A stretch of 64,000 bases of DNA from Papilionanthe hookeriana x Papilionanthe teres (GCA_022702705.1 JAKZJZ010000072.1:40373-104372), one strand, 5' to 3'. Positions 45,231-59,447 are shown, counted from the first letter of the stretch. The notes: a model not told the origin generated them from the sequence alone. Made by a program: numbers and translations.

Positions 45231-45502
45231 GAGAAAGAGGAAAAGATAGAAGGGAGTGTGAGAGAGAATGAGAGGGAAAATGGAGCAAGAAAGAGAGACA
45301 ATGATCAAGAGAGAAAGTGAGAGAGAGTGAGACAGATAGTGGGAGAGAGTCAAAGAGTGAGAATAAGAGAGAGGGAGAAAGAGGGTGACAGAGAGAGTGA
45401 GAGAAAAAGTTGGCAAGATAAAGGGAGAGTGAGATGCAGAGAGAAGAGCAAACTAAATAACTAGAGATAAAGGTAAGATAGAGATAGGTAGAAAGGACAA
45501 GA

Positions 45503-45643
45503 GAAGAACAAGCGAAGAGAGAGCGAGAAATATGGAGAGGTAGAGGGATTAAGAGATTGTGGGGGGAGAGATAGAAGAACAAGAGAAGAGAGAGCAAGAA
45601 ATATGGAGGTAGAGAGATTAAGAGATTGTGGGGGGAGAGAGAG
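45503..45643 (+). repeat. About 70-bp tandem duplication
   Basis: GAAGAACAAG...AAATATGGAG...TTAAGAGATTGTGGGGGGAG occurs twice, starting at 45503 and 45574, with small differences. The run of six G's is unusual for the array. Confidence 0.75.
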
Positions 45644-48600
45644 AAGAAATGGTGGGAGGGACGAAGAGTGTGGGGGGAGTGGATGGAGAGAGAGTGATAA
45701 ATTCAGAGAGAGAAGGTATTAGGGAGAGAAGGAGAGAGTGAGATAGAGATTGTGAGGGAGAGAAAGAAGGGAAGTGAGAGATAGAGAGGGAGGAGAGTGA
45801 AGGAGCGAGAGTTGAGGAGAGAGTGAACGATAGATAAAAAATGTGGAGGGAGAGAGAATGTTAGAGAGTGGGGGAGTGAGAGAAAAAACAAGATAATGAT
45901 TATAAGAAAGAGAAAGGGGGAATGAGAGAGAGAGAGAGAGTAATGGAGGGAGGGAGAGAGTGACAAAAAGAGAGGGAGAGAGATAGGAAGAGAGAAGTGA
46001 GTGCTAGATAATGAAAGCAAGACAGAGAGCGAAGGTGTTACAAAGGGAATGGGTAACAAGGATAAATAGAGGGAAGGAGGGAGGGATAGAGAGAGACTAG
46101 ATAGAGAAGAGAGTGAGTGGGAAGGATGAGGTGAGAGAGAAGAGTGCGAATGTTTAGAAAGCTAAGATAGGGAACAAGAAAAGAGTAAGATAAAGAAGAG
46201 AGTGAGAGGAGAGGGGGAGAGTGATCAAAAATCCAAGAGGAGGATGATAAGGTGAGAGAGTGAGACATAATAGAAAGAGATTGAGACGCACAACAAGAGA
46301 GAAGAGAGGGCAAGAGAAGAGAGAGAACATGCAAATGATGTAAATTAAGAGATGTAATGATAGAGAGAGAAAGAAAGAAAAAGGGTTACAGAGAGAGTGG
46401 AGGGATAGGTGAGAGGGAGAGAGATTGTGTGATGGAGAGATATTAAGGGAGGGATGGAGCAATCGAGCAAAAGAGTTGAGAAAGAGAAACAAAAGGATAG
46501 TGAGATGGACAGTGAGTGAGGGAGATGAGAGAGAGTGGGAGAGAGTGAGATGAGAAATAGGGAGGGAGGGAGGGAGGGAGGGAGGGGAGAGAGAGAGGTG
46601 GGAGAATTAAAGGAGGGAGGAAAAGGGATTGAGAGTGAGGGAGAGAAAGTGAGAGAGAGAGAGAGTGAAGGAAAGAAAGTGAGAGAGTGAGACAAGCACG
46701 AGAGAATAAGAAAGAATGAGAAAGTGAGAGAGAGAAAGGCAAATAAAGAGCAAGAGAGGGGAAGAAAGGGGTAAAGGGAGATGGTGAGAGTGTAAGGGGG
46801 CAAGGTTGGGAGAGAGAGATAATAGAAGGGAGAAAGCAGAGAGAAGCGTGAGAGAAAAGAGAGGGCGCAAAATAGATTGTGAGTGAGAGAGAGAGTAATA
46901 AATGAGATAGAGAATGAGTGTGCAAACGAAAAAAGTGGGAGAGGGATATACAGTGGTAGAAAGATTGAGATAAAGATAAAGAGATAAAGAGTGAGAGAGA
47001 GATAACACAACAATAGAGTGATTGTGAGAGAGATTCAAAGTGAGAGAGCGAGTAAGAGAGGGGAAAGTGAGAGAGATATAGAGAATAAGGAGAGAGTGAG
47101 GTAAAGGGAGGGTGGGAGAGTAAGGGATATACATAGTGAGTGAGAGAGAGAGGTAGCTAGAGGGATAGAGCAAGAGAGAGAGGGGAGTAAGAGAGTAATT
47201 ATAAGAGAGATTCAGAGGAAGAGAAAGTGAACGACAAAGATAAGGGTAGGAGAGAGGGGGTAGATAAAGAAAGAGAAGAGAGAGAATAGAAAGTGAGAGC
47301 TAGAAAAAGTGAGCCTTAAATAGATTTCAAGAGTACGAGGGAGGAAGCTATAGAGAGAGAAGGAGAAAGACAAGGAGAGATGGAGAGAGAGGGAGAGAAA
47401 GGGGAAGACAGAAAGAAGAGCATGAGAGAGAGGGGTTAAAGAGTATGCACTAAAGAGAAAAAGAGTGAGGACAAGAGAAGGGCAGAGGAGATGATGTGAC
47501 AAAAAGAAAGAGAGAAATAGTGACATCTGCGAGATAGAGGAAGCTAGAGAAGGTGGATGAGAGAGAGAATGTGAGAGTGAGGGAGAGAAAGTGAGTAGAG
47601 AGAAAGGGTGGATTAGTGAAGGAGAGTGAAAAGAGGAGTGAAAGAGAGCGTAAGAGAGGAGTAGTGGGTAAGGGTGAGAGAGAGAAAAAGAAAGAAAGTA
47701 TAAAGAAGAGCAAGAGAGATAAAAGCGAGAGTGAGAGAAGAGAGAGAGAGTGAAACAAAATGAGAGTAAGTGAGAGAGATAGGATGAGAAAGAGAGTGTG
47801 AGAGAAAAGGGAGAGGGAGGGTGAGACAGAGAGGTAGAAAGACCAAGATAAAGACAAAGAACAAATGAATGTTGAGAGATAACTAATGAGAGAAAGTAGG
47901 AGAGTGATTATGAGAGAGATTCAGAGTGAAGGAAAGAGTGTGACAGACAGTGTGAGAGAGAGAGAGGAGAGAGAGATAGAGAAGGGGAAGAGAGACAGAG
48001 AGAGAGGGATGGAGAGAGCAAGAGAAGGAGATAGATAGAGCATGAGAGATGGATGAGAAAAGAGTAGAGGGGATGTTTATAAAGAAAGAGAGATAAAAAG
48101 ATGGATAAGTGTGAAAGAGAGAGAAAAGAGAAAAAGCGAGTTAGAAGGTGTGTGTTTGAGAAAGAAAGAGAGTGTAAGAGTGAGTTAGAGCGAGAGGAAG
48201 AGGGAAAGAGAGAGAAAAGAGAAAAAGCAAGATAGAGAGTGTAAATGTATGAGAAAGAGAGTAAGAGTGTGTCCGAGAGGAAGAGCGAAAGACATAATTA
48301 GATAGAATGGTTGAATGAGCGAAAAAGAGATGATGAAATAGGAAGAGAGAGAGAGCAAAAGAATGATTATGAGAGAGAGATTCATTTATAGGGAAAGAAT
48401 GTGAGAGTAAAAGTGACATAGGGGAGAGAAATAAAAAGTGCAATAGAGAGAGAGAGAGAGCGAGAGTAAGAAATAGAGAGTGAGCTATAAATTGTGAGGG
48501 AGGTAGATGGAAAGAGAACATTTGAGAGTGGGAGAGAGAGTTAAAGCAAGATAGAGATTATAAAGTGAAGGTGAGAGCAGGAAAAAAAGAGATAAATTAA

Positions 48601-49812
48601 GACAATGACTGAGATCAAGAGAGATAGTTTTGGAGTGGGACGGGATGATAGAAAATACGAGAGAGAAAGAGGAGGAGAGGAAGATGAGAAGCGAGAGAAT
48701 AGAGAGAGAAGAGAAAGAAAAGTGAGGGAGTGAGTGAGAGAGTGAGATAAATATTATGAGGGAGGAATACATAAGATGAGGGAGAAAGAAGGGGCAAGAG
48801 ATTGAGAGTGAGGAGGGAGAGGGAATGAGAGTGAGGGAGAGAGAGAGTGATTGAGAGAGGCAGGGAAAGTGCGATAGATAAAAAGAAGAGCAAGAGAGAA
48901 TAAGAGAGATATAGAGTGAGAAATATAAAGTTAGAGAACAAGAAAGGGGGAGAGAAGTTGCGGGAGAGACTGGAACGAAAGAGACAGAGAAAACACAAGA
49001 GCGAGTAAGGAGAGCTAGAAGATAGCGTGAGAATAAAGGGAGTGAGACAAATAGAGAGAGATTGACAATAGAAAGAAAGAAAGTGAGGGGGAAGATAGAG
49101 TGCTTGAGAAACTCAAATAGAGATGAAGTTAGAAAGAAAAGCGAGGAAAAAATATATCAAAATAAAAAGGGAAAATTAGAGTGATAAAGAGAATGATGGG
49201 AGAAGAGCTAAAGAGAGATGGATAGAGATATAGAAGCGAGAGTGCCATAAAAGAGATAAAGACAAAGAGAATGAGCAATGTTGAGAGCAAAAGAGAGGGA
49301 AGGAGACTAGACAAAGATTGTGAAGGTGAGGGAGATTGAGGGATAGAAAGAGAGAGGGAGCTTGAAGAGGAAGAGCGAGAGAGAGAGAGAGAGAGAGAGA
49401 TGGTGAAAAGAGAGGGAAATAGAGAGTGATATGGAGAGAAAGAGAAAGAATAAGGGGGAGAGAGAAGAGAGAGTTAGAGATTTTGGGTGAGTGAGAGAGA
49501 GAGAGCTAGAGAGAGGGAGAGTGAGTGAGATAGTGTGAGAAAGATAGAGAGAGAAAGAGAAACGGAAGGGGAGGGAAATTTAGGGAGGGCAAATCAGGGA
49601 TATAGATAGATATGTAATGTGAGAGAGAGTTAGAGCGAGACAAAGTTAGAGAGACATTGAGAAGAGATAGGTGAGAAAGAGATATGAAATGAGATGTAAG
49701 AGAGGGGAATGAGAGAGTGAGATGGGGGAGAGAGTGAGAAAGATGAAGAGATGATGAAAATAGGGATGAAGATAGAGAGATGGAGGGAGCGATATAAAGA
49801 TGAATAGTGGGA

Positions 49813-49815
<3 letters not shown>

Positions 49816-49850
<35 letters not shown>
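49816..49850 (+). repeat. (AG)17 microsatellite
   Basis: A pure AG run of 35 bp, followed by ACACGAG and a short TG run. Confidence 0.9.
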
Positions 49851-49852
<2 letters not shown>

Positions 49853-50483
49853 ACGAGACTGAGTGTGTGTGTGTGAGTGAGTGTAATGGAAAAGAGTAAT
49901 AGAAGTGAGAGAAAGAATGATAAGGAATAAAGAGTGAAAACTAGATAAAGGGAGGGAGATAGAGAGATTGAAGAGAGGAAGTGATAAAGGTAGAGTGAGT
50001 GAGAGAAGTACAGAGCTAAGAAAGAGTGAATGAATATAGAGCAAGAGATAGTAATCTTGAGGAACAGAGGGGCGGAGGATAGGAGAATGAGTGTGAGAGA
50101 GGGAGAGAATGAGAGCATGGGAGGGAGGGAGGGAGGGAAGGAGAGTGATGGAGTGGGAGGAAGTGAGGGATGAGAGAGAGAGGTAGTGGCTAATAGAGGA
50201 GGAGAAAGAGAGAGGAGAGAGGGAAGAGAGTCTAATAGAAGAGTGCTCAAGAGAGAATATAGAGAGTGAGAAAGAGAGGGAGATGGAGTAAAGTGAGTGA
50301 AATTGAGGAGAGAGTGATAGCGAGAAAGAGGGAAAAACATAATAGAGAAATAAAGAGAAAAGAGAGTGAGGGAAGAGGGACAAAGAGAGAAAGGAAGAGC
50401 AAGAGAGAAAGAGGTGAGGGAGACAATAGGTGAGTGAGAGAAATAAATAGAGAGACTAAGAGATATTTTGAGAGAGGGAGAGA

Positions 50484-50503
50484 ATATATATATATATATA
50501 TAT
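50484..50503. repeat. (AT)n tract, copy 2 of the duplication
   Basis: Homologous to 3571-3609 with identical flanks (GAGGGAGAGA left, CATATAAATTATGAG right) but about half as long. Confidence 0.9.
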
Positions 50504-53500
50504 ACATATAAATTATGAGATAGGTCTAAAGAACAAGAGTGATAGGGAGGGAGAGTGAGAAGGAGAGCATGGGAGGGGAGTGAGAGAGAGAGATAGGAGA
50601 AAGAGATAGAGATGAGGGAGGAGAAAAGCAAGAAGGAAATGTAGAGCAAGGAAAGAGACAAAAAGAGAGCAAGGAAGGGAAATAAAGAGATTGAGAGAGA
50701 AAAAGTGACAGAAGGTATGAGTTTGAAAAAAAGGAGGGAGGACATCAAGGAGAGCAACGGCGATAGAAAGAAAGACAGAGAAAATGAGAGAGAGGGGGGA
50801 AGAAAGCGTGGCAGAGAGAGCAGAAGAGAGGGAGAGGGGGTTGGATTGGGGTGGGAGAGGGAGATAGAGAGAGGGGGAAGTTAGAACGCATAGATTAGGG
50901 CAAGGAAAAAAGGAGATATAGAATATATTGAGAGAGATAGATGGAGGGTGAGAGAGAGATATAGGGTGGAAGAGAGACTGAGTGATGGTTGGAGAAAAGG
51001 ATTGAGTAAAGAGATAGGAGAGAGAGATAGAAGAGAGCAAGAGAGAGTGTGTGAGATGGAAAGAGAGAAGGATAGAGAGAAAGAGAAAGGAAAATTGATA
51101 AGTGATAAATAGAGAGAAGAAAAGAGAGGGAGATTGTGAGAAAGAAAGAGAAAGTGGGTGGGAGTGAGAGAGTTGAAGAGTATGAGTGAGAGAGGAAATG
51201 AGTGTGAGAGAGAAGAGAGAGCGAACGAAGAAGAGAGAGAGAACAAGAGTGAGAAAAATGAGTGTGGGTGAGAGCAAATAAAAGAAGAGCTCCATGAGTG
51301 TGTGTGAGTGAGAAAGATGGAGAGTACAAGTGAGGAAGGGAGGAGAGCAAGGGAAACAAAGAGTGATAGTGAGAGTGGGAGAGAGAGGAGCAAGAGAGAG
51401 AGTGAGATGGGTGAGAGAGAGTGAGAGAGAGTTGAAGAGATGATGAAAAAAGGGATGAAGAAGGAGAGATGGAGAGAGAGAGAGGGAGGGAGAGGAAGAG
51501 GGAGGGAGAGAGGGGAGTGAGAGATATAATGAAAAGTGATCTTGTGGGCGAGATTGAGGGAGTCAGAGATAGGGAAAGAAGGAGAGAGATAATTGAAAGA
51601 GAGAAAGAGAGGATGAGAAAAGGATAGAAAAGAGAAAAGAGAGAGATGTAAACACAAAGTGGGGCAGAGCTTGATAGATTGATAGTGAGTGGGAGAGAGA
51701 GAAAAAGTGAGAGTGAGAGAGATACAAGAGTGAGAGAGTTAATGTAGAAAAAAGAGAGAGAGTGTGGGAAAGGGTAGGGAGATAAGAGTGTGCAAGAGAG
51801 AAAGTGAGAATGAAAGAGATATGAGAGCTAACAAGAGAGAGAATGAGAGAGAAGAGAGGGTGACAGAGAGGGAGAGAGAAAGATAAAGTCAAATTTAGGG
51901 ATGGGGAGAGATTCTAGTGAAGGGGGAGAGAGGGTGAGAGATAAAGTGGAGGGAGGGAAAGAAGGTGTGAGAGAGAGAGGGGAGAAAAGAGAAGAGCTAT
52001 ATATATATCAAAGTGAGGGTAAGATAGAGAGTTAACGAGAGAATGTGAGAGAGAGTAAGAGATAAAAGAGAGACAGAGATGTAGAAACAAGCGAGAGTAG
52101 AGAGTGAGTATAAGAGAGAGAAGAGTGATAGTGTGTGTGTGAGAATAGGAGAGAGGGAAAGTAGAGACGGTGAAGGAGAAAGGGAGATGGGAAGGAGGAA
52201 TGAGAGATCGAGTGAGGGAGAAAGAGGGACGAAATGGAAGATATATGAAGAGAGTGGGAGAGAGAGAAGATGGAAGAAAGGATGAGGAGAGGGTGAGAGA
52301 GGGAAGAGAGCAATACAAAATGTTTTATAGATAGAGGGAGGGACAGAGAAAGAGGGAAGAGGGAGAGAGAGAGAGAGGGAGGGTAATAGATGTAGTGATA
52401 TGGATGGTATGAAAGAAAGAATGAGAGTTTGTGTGAGAGATAGAGATAGAGGGTGTGAGTGAGTGAGAGAGAGATAGATGTCAGTGGGAGAGAAATACCG
52501 TGAGAAGAGTAAGGGAGGGAGAGAGAGAGAATGAATGGAGGGAGATATAAATGAGAGCAGAATATAAAGAGAGTGAAAGAGGAAGTGAGGGAGAATGAAT
52601 GAGAGAAAGAGAAGAGACAGCGAAGACTAAGGGAGGGAGTGAGCACGATGGAGAGCGCGATAAAGATTATGAGAGAAACTGATAGTAAGAGAAAGAGTGG
52701 GAGGAAGGAAGAGAGTTGGAAAGGGAGATAGAGAAGAGTGACAAATGCAAGCAACTTTAAGCAGAAGTAAGAAAGATTCAAAGAGAAGGGATAATGGGAT
52801 GGAGACATTAAGAGAAAAAAAAAGAAAGAGAGAGATAGAAAGAAACTGGGAGAAGGAGAGAAAGGGATCAAGGTGTGAGGGAGAGAGAGAGTGAGAAAGA
52901 GAGTAAAATCTAGAGATGAGAGAGCAGGAGAGAGGGAGAGAAAGCAAGCAGGAGAGGAGATTGTAATTGAGCAAGTGTGGGAACAACAAGAGTGTGTGAG
53001 AGAAAGGGAGAGAAATAGAACGAGCAAATAATGAGTGAGAGAGAGGGAGGGAGAGAGAGGGAAAGCTGAAGGAGAGACAAAGTAAGTGAGAGAGGGTAAA
53101 AGAGAGAGCGAGTGAGATAGATAAAGAGAGAAGTAAAGAGAGAGAGGGAGGAAGGAAGAGAAAGGCTGAGAGGAAGGAGACACCAGAGAGAGTTTGAGAG
53201 AAAAAATGAGAAAATAAGTATGGAGAGAGAGGGAAAGAGAAAAAGAAATTGTGATATGGAAGGTGTGTGCAAGAGAAAGAATGAGAGAGAAAGAGAGAAA
53301 GTAAGAGGGTAAGAAAGGGTTGAGAGAGAGAATGAGCAAGAGATATAAAAAGAGGAGTGGTAGAAATAGAGAAACAAAGTGGTAGGAGAGAGAGAGATAG
53401 AGGTAACGAACGAGGAAGGGAGAGAGAATGAGAGAATAAGTAATGAGAGTGAGATTGAGCAAGTGAAGAGAAAGATGAGAAAGAGAGAGAACATGAGAGT

Positions 53501-54320
53501 AGCACTTTGGAAGAGAAAAATGGGAAAGAGAGAGAGCAATAAAGTAGCATGGTAAGAGAGTGATGACAAGAGAGAAAGTGAGAGTGAAAGATTTAGAGAT
53601 GGTAAAAGAGAACTATAGAAAGAGAGAAGTATGTAGAGGGAGAACAAATAGTGCGATAAAGAGCATGAAAGAATGAGTGAGATAATAGAGAGAGATGAAG
53701 AGATGAAGAGGTTGATAGAGAGATAGATAGAGAGGTTTAAGTGGTTAGAAAGTGAGAAATGGGAGAGGAGAGAGACAACAAGAGCAGTAGGGTGAAAGAG
53801 AGGGAGATAGAAATAGGTGGAGTGAGGGAGAAAATAGAGTAAGAAAAGATAGAACAAGTTAGGGCACTGGAGGGAAATTGAGAAGAGCTAGGGAGACTAG
53901 AGAGGGACAAATGGAGGGCATGAGAGTGAGGGACGGAGAAAGAATAAGATAAGGAAAAAGTGTTTGAGAGATAGAGAGAAGGAAAAAAAAGATAAATTAA
54001 GAAAGATAGAAGGGAGAGAGTTGCAGGTGAGTGAGAGCGAGATAGCAAGGGTCCTGAGAGAGGGATGGAAAGAGTGACTGAGAGATATAGGAAGCAAGAG
54101 AGAGGAAGTGAGAAGTGTGTGAGAAAGAGCTTGAAAGAAAGAGGGAGTAAGGGAGATACAGATGAAGAGGCAAATAAAAACTGTGTGAGAGAGCGAGAGA
54201 TAGACAGTGGAGGTGAGGCAAATCGAAAGAGTTACAAGATGAGAGGAGAGGAGAGGAGAGAAAGAGGAAGGGTGTGATTCAAGAGCAGAGGAGAAAAGAA
54301 AGAGAAAGAACAAAATGGCA

Positions 54321-54350
54321 GAAAGAGAGATCTTGATCAGTCTCTCTTTC
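54321..54350. repeat. Strand-switch palindrome 7 (purine to pyrimidine)
   Basis: Same 10-bp arms and 10-base loop TCTTGATCAG as at 7452-7481. It was carried here by the 13 kb duplication. Confidence 0.85.
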
Positions 54351-56588
54351 TCTCTTGCTATATCTCCCTCTATTCACCTCTCTCCCTTTTCTATCCCTCT
54401 CTTCTTCTGCTCTCTCACTCACTTTTTTTCCTCTATCTCTCCATCTCTCTCACCATCTATCTACATCTCTTCCTCTCACTCTCATTGTCACTCTTTCCCT
54501 CTCTCTTCTCTGGCTCACTTTTCTTTCTCTATCTCATTTCCCCTATCTCTCTCATTCCCTTTCTTCTCTAATTTTTATTCTTTCTCACACATTTTCTCTC
54601 ATTGCTCTCTCTATGTTCCCCTCTCTCTCACCCATTCTCCTTCTCTCTCACACATATTATTGATCTCTATCTTGATTTCAATTTATCTCTCTATTTCCCT
54701 CCCAAATGTTCTCTCTAACTTACTTTTTCATTCACACTTTTTCTCTCCCTAACTTTTCCCTCTTTCAATTTCTTTCTTTCCTCTCACTTTTCACAGTGTT
54801 TTTATTTCGCACACTCTCCCTCTCTCGCCTATCCTTATCTCTCAATTCTCTCTTTCACACACACTGTCCTTCTTTCTCTCATACTCTCCACCACATCTCT
54901 CAATCTTCACACCCTCTCTTTCTATCTATTTTGTTCCCTCTTCTTAATCTCTCTCCCTTTTTTCTAACATTTCGACCTCTCTCCATATCTTATAGACTCT
55001 CTCTGATTTTGGATCTCTCTCTTACCTATCTCCCTCTCCCTTTCTATTTACACCCTATCTCTCTCTCTCTCACACTCACCCTTCTTTGCTCTCTCTCTCA
55101 CTCTCTCTTATCTTGCTCTCTTTTTCTCTCTTTCCCTCACTCTCTCCCTCTCAGCCTTAGTCTTCTACTCACACACCCTCTCCTTCTCCCCATCACTATC
55201 ATGAAGTTTCTGTCTCTATATCTCTCCCTCGCTCTCCCTCTCACTTACTCCCTCATCTTTCTCTCTCTTGCTCTCTATCTTTCTCCCTCATCTCTCTTTC
55301 TCTCTCCCTCACTCTGTCTCCTTTTCATCATTCCCTCTCTCCCACTATCTATTTTACTTTCTCTTATCTTATTTTATCCCCTCCCTTTCTCACACATGCA
55401 CTCCCTCTCACTATTCTCTTTCTCTCTTCCTATCTCTCACACAAACACTCTCTCACACTCCTTTCTCTCGTTTGCTTGCTCTCTTTATCTAATCTATCCT
55501 TTTTTTCTCACACTCCCTCACTCTCTCCCTATCTCTCTCTCTCTTTTCCCTCTCTCTTTATATCACTTTCTTGTTATTCTCGCTTTCTATTTCTCTCTTC
55601 TTCTATTTATCTCCCCTCACTTTCTCCCTATCTTTTTGCAGCATTCTTTATCCTTCACTTTCACTCACTCCATTCTCTTATCATTTCTCTCCCTACTCCT
55701 CTCTCTCTCTTTCCTTCTCACTTCCTCTAAATGCCACCTTCTCCCTCTTCCTCTCCCCCTCTGTTGCTCTCTCTACCTTCCTCCATCTTTCTCGCACTCT
55801 CTCTCCCTCTCTCGCATCTCTCACTCTCTATATTCCATGTTTCTCATTCTTTCATTCTCTCTCATTCTTCTCTTTCGATCTCACTCTCTCCCTCACTCTC
55901 TCTCTATCTCTCCAATTTCTTCCACCCTCTCCCACTCTCCCTCTCTCTTACTCCCACTCCCTCTCTCTCACTCCTACTCTCTCTTCTCTTTTCCACTTTC
56001 TCTCCTCAATCTCCCTCTCATCATTTCTTCCCTTACTCTTTCTCTCTAATTCTATTTTGCCCTCTTTATATCTCTCAAACTCTCTTTCCATCCAAATATC
56101 AATCTCTTTTTCACTCTCTCGCCCTCTCTTTCTCTCATACCATCTCTCTCTCATCCAATAACTCTCTTGCTCTCTTTACCTTCTCTCTATATCATCTTTA
56201 TCTTCCATCACTTCTTCTTCATCTCCCTCGCACTCTTTCTTTGACTCATTATCTCTCCCTCTCTCGCTCTCATGTCCTCCATCTCTTCCTTTCTCATGGA
56301 TCTCTTCTCTTTCTCTCTCTCTCTCACTCTTTTATTTCTCTCTCATTCTCTCTACCTCCATCTCACTCTCGTTCTCCCTCTCCCTCCCTCATTTAATTTG
56401 CCCTTTCTTCCTCCTTTCAGTCTCACATTTCCTACTAGTCTCTCTTAGGAATTATCTCTCTTTCTCTCACTCTCTCTTTTTTCACTCTTCTCACTCACTC
56501 CTCATATCTCTTCTGCTTATTGCACAATCCCTCCCTCTCTTTCTCTCTCCTATCCTCTCCTTTCCCTTAATATTTGCCTCACTCATTC

Positions 56589-59041
56589 TTTCAATCTCTC
56601 GATCTCTCACACACACATTCTATATGTCTCTTCATTTCTCTCTCTTTTGTCTCCTAATTTCAATCGCTTTCTCACACCCTTCTCTATTTATGTCTATGTC
56701 ATTCTCTCTCTTTCTTTCTGTACTTCTCTTTTGCTCTCTCTATCTCTCACTCCATCTTGCCATGCTTATCTCCCTTCTCCCCCTCACTCTCTCTCGCTCT
56801 GTCTTACTCTATTGCCTTCTTTTTTCCCTCTCGTTGTTCTCTCTAAATTTTCATTCACTTCTCGCTCTCTCTCTCTCTCTCTCTTTTATTCTCTTCTTCT
56901 CCCTCCATGCCTCCCTCTTGCTTGCCCTCCATCTCTCTCTCTTTCTCTCACCAATGGAGCTCTTCTCATTCTCGCTCTCTCTCAGCTTCTTGCTCTCTCT
57001 CATTCATTTCTCTCTACCTCTATCTCACTCTCATTCTCCCTCTTCCTCTCTCTCTTATCCCCCTTCCCTCCTTCACTCACTTTATCCATTCCTACCTCTC
57101 TCACTAAGTATTTCTCTCACTTTCTTTTACTCTTTCCCTCTTTCGCCTTCTCACCCTCTCTCTCCTCTCTTGATTCTATCCTTCTAAACCTTACTCTATC
57201 TCTCATATTATCTCTCTCTATCTTTCCAAACCACTTTTTATTTATATATCTCTTTGGCCCTTTCTATGTCTCTTCGTCTCTCTATCACTCTCTCTTCTCA
57301 CTCTTTCTTTCGAGATCTTTCTCACACTCCTCTCACTACATGTATCTCTTCTATCAACTTCAATATTGCTCTCTCCATATATCTCACTCTATCTTTTCAT
57401 CAAAATATATTCTCTCTCTCTTTCCCCTCTCTTCCTCCCTTACCATCTCTCTCCCTACAACTCTGTTACCCTCTCTGTCTTCTCTCTTTTTTAGTCTTTC
57501 TTTATGTTGTTCTCAATCCCTCCCTCACTCTCTCGTCCCTTCCATCTCTCTCTCAGTCATAGGGCCCTTCTCTTTCTCTCCTTAGCTCTCTCCCATTCAT
57601 CCAACTCTTTCACTTACTCCCACTCACTTTTTCCCGCTCTCTATGTCTATCTCACACTTATTCTTCCTGCCTCTCTCACACACACTCTCTCTCTCCCTCT
57701 CTTCCTCCTTCCCTCACTCTCTCCAGTCCTACCTCTCTCCCTTATGTAGTCTTTCTCTCACTCTGTTCTTTCTCTTTACTTTCTCTCTCAGTTCACTCGC
57801 TCCCATCTTTCTCCTTCGCTCATGAATCACTCCCAATTTCTTTCTCCCCTTTCTTCTCCTCTCGTCTCTCTTTCTTTCTACCTCACCCTCACTCTATCTA
57901 TCTCTTTGTCTCTCAAACATAATTTCTATCGCCTCTTCATCTCTCTCTTACTTCCTCTTTCTATCAAACTTTTTCTCACACTCTTCTCACTTCCTCTATC
58001 CCTTGCTCTTTCTTACCTTGCAACTCGCTCTCTTAATCTTTCTCTCTTTATTTCAATTTATTTCTCATGCCCTTCTCCCTTTATCTCTACGCCTTTCTTT
58101 TTCTCTTTCTCTCTCTAATTCTTTTTTGTTCTCTCTTATCTCTCACTCCATCATTCCATGCTTATCTCCTCTCCCCCTCCCTCTCTCCAATTCACTCTCT
58201 CGCTCTGTCTCACTCTGTTGCCATCTCTATTTGCCCTCTCTATTTCTATAACATATCATTCTCTTCTCTCGCTTCTCTCTCACTCTTTCTTTCTCTTTTT
58301 CTCTCTCCATACCTCCCTCTCCTTTTCCCCCATCTCTCTCTCTATCGCTCTCGCTCATGGAGCTATTCCTTGCTCACTCTCTCTCTTTTCTCTCTCATTC
58401 TTGCTCTCCCTTACTCATTTCCCTCTACCTCATCTCAATCTGATTCTCTGCCTTCCTCTCTCATATTCTCACTCTTCGCCTCTCTCTTCCCCTCTTCTAC
58501 TTCAATCACTCTATCCATTCCTACCTCTCTCACCTATTTTTTTTCTCTCTCATGCTCTCTCTTCATTCTCTCTTCTTTCACACACCCTTTCTCTCCTTCT
58601 GTCTTTAATCCATCCCTCCCTGCCTCACTCTATCTCTCCTCTCTCTCTTTCTATCTTTCTCAACCACATTCTATTTATATTTCTCTCTCACCCTCTCTAT
58701 ATGTATCTTCATCTCTCTCTCGCTCTCACTTCTCTCTCTTTCTTTGAAGATCCTTCTCACACTTCTCTCTCCTATCTAACTGTCTTTCACACTCTCTACT
58801 TGTCACTTCATCTTTTTTTCTCTTTATTTCAAGCTCTTTCTCATATTCTTCTTCTCTCTCCTACCACTTGTTATCTCCATTTCTATATTGCCCTCTTTAT
58901 CTCTCGTAATCTCTCTTTCCATCCCAATATCTATCTCTCTCTCAAACTCTCTTCCTCTCTTACCATCTCTCTCTCATTCAACGACTCTCTTGCTCCCTTT
59001 ATCTTCTTTCTTTGTTATCATTCTCTTCCCTCGCTTCTTAT

Positions 59042-59098
<57 letters not shown>

Positions 59099-59447
59099 AT
59101 TCTCTATCCCTCTCCTCGTTCCCTCCATCTCTTCTTCGCTCATGGATCTCTTCTCTTTCTTTCTCTCACTTATTTAATTATCTCTCATTATATCCACCAC
59201 CCTCTTACTCTCGTTCTCCTCCTCTCTCCCTCTCCCTCCCTCCCTTGTTTCATTTGTCATTTCTTCCTCCTCTCACTCTCACCTTTCATAGCACTCTCTT
59301 TTATGAATTTTCTCTATTTCTCTCACTCGTGCTTTTTCTCTTTTCTCACTCACGCCTCATCTCTCTCCCACTCTCTTAAATCAATCTCTCCCTTTTTTTC
59401 TCTCTCCTTTCCTCTCCTTTCTTATATTATTTGCCTCACTCATTCTT
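56589..59447 (-). repeat. HOR unit 1, A-B-C-D (2.86 kb)
   Basis: From A (TTTCAATCTCTCG) at 56589 to the next A at 59448, containing B 57308, C 57962 and D 58827. The homologous unit in copy 1 (9734-11880) has lost about 0.72 kb between C and the next A. Confidence 0.85.
59045..59090 (-). repeat. (TC)23 microsatellite
   Basis: A pure TC run of 46 bp, the longest uninterrupted dinucleotide run noticed. It lies in the segment missing from copy 1. Confidence 0.9.

Larger units (their letters stand above)
45227..54330 (+). repeat. Purine block 7
   Basis: The + strand is GA-rich. From 45227 to about 50450 it is irregular, with recurrent GAGAGATTCA words (near 47030, 47206, 47916 and 48378) and local duplications. 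From 50451 it is the second copy of block 1. It contains (GA)n runs at 49377-49400 and 49816-49850. It holds no gene. Confidence 0.8.

Noticed and set aside
54706..57585. Plus-strand ORFs of 447 and 312 codons in pyrimidine block 8
   Set aside because: Same artefact: CT-rich DNA cannot easily form TAA, TAG or TGA. The homologous region in copy 1 breaks the frames at different places.
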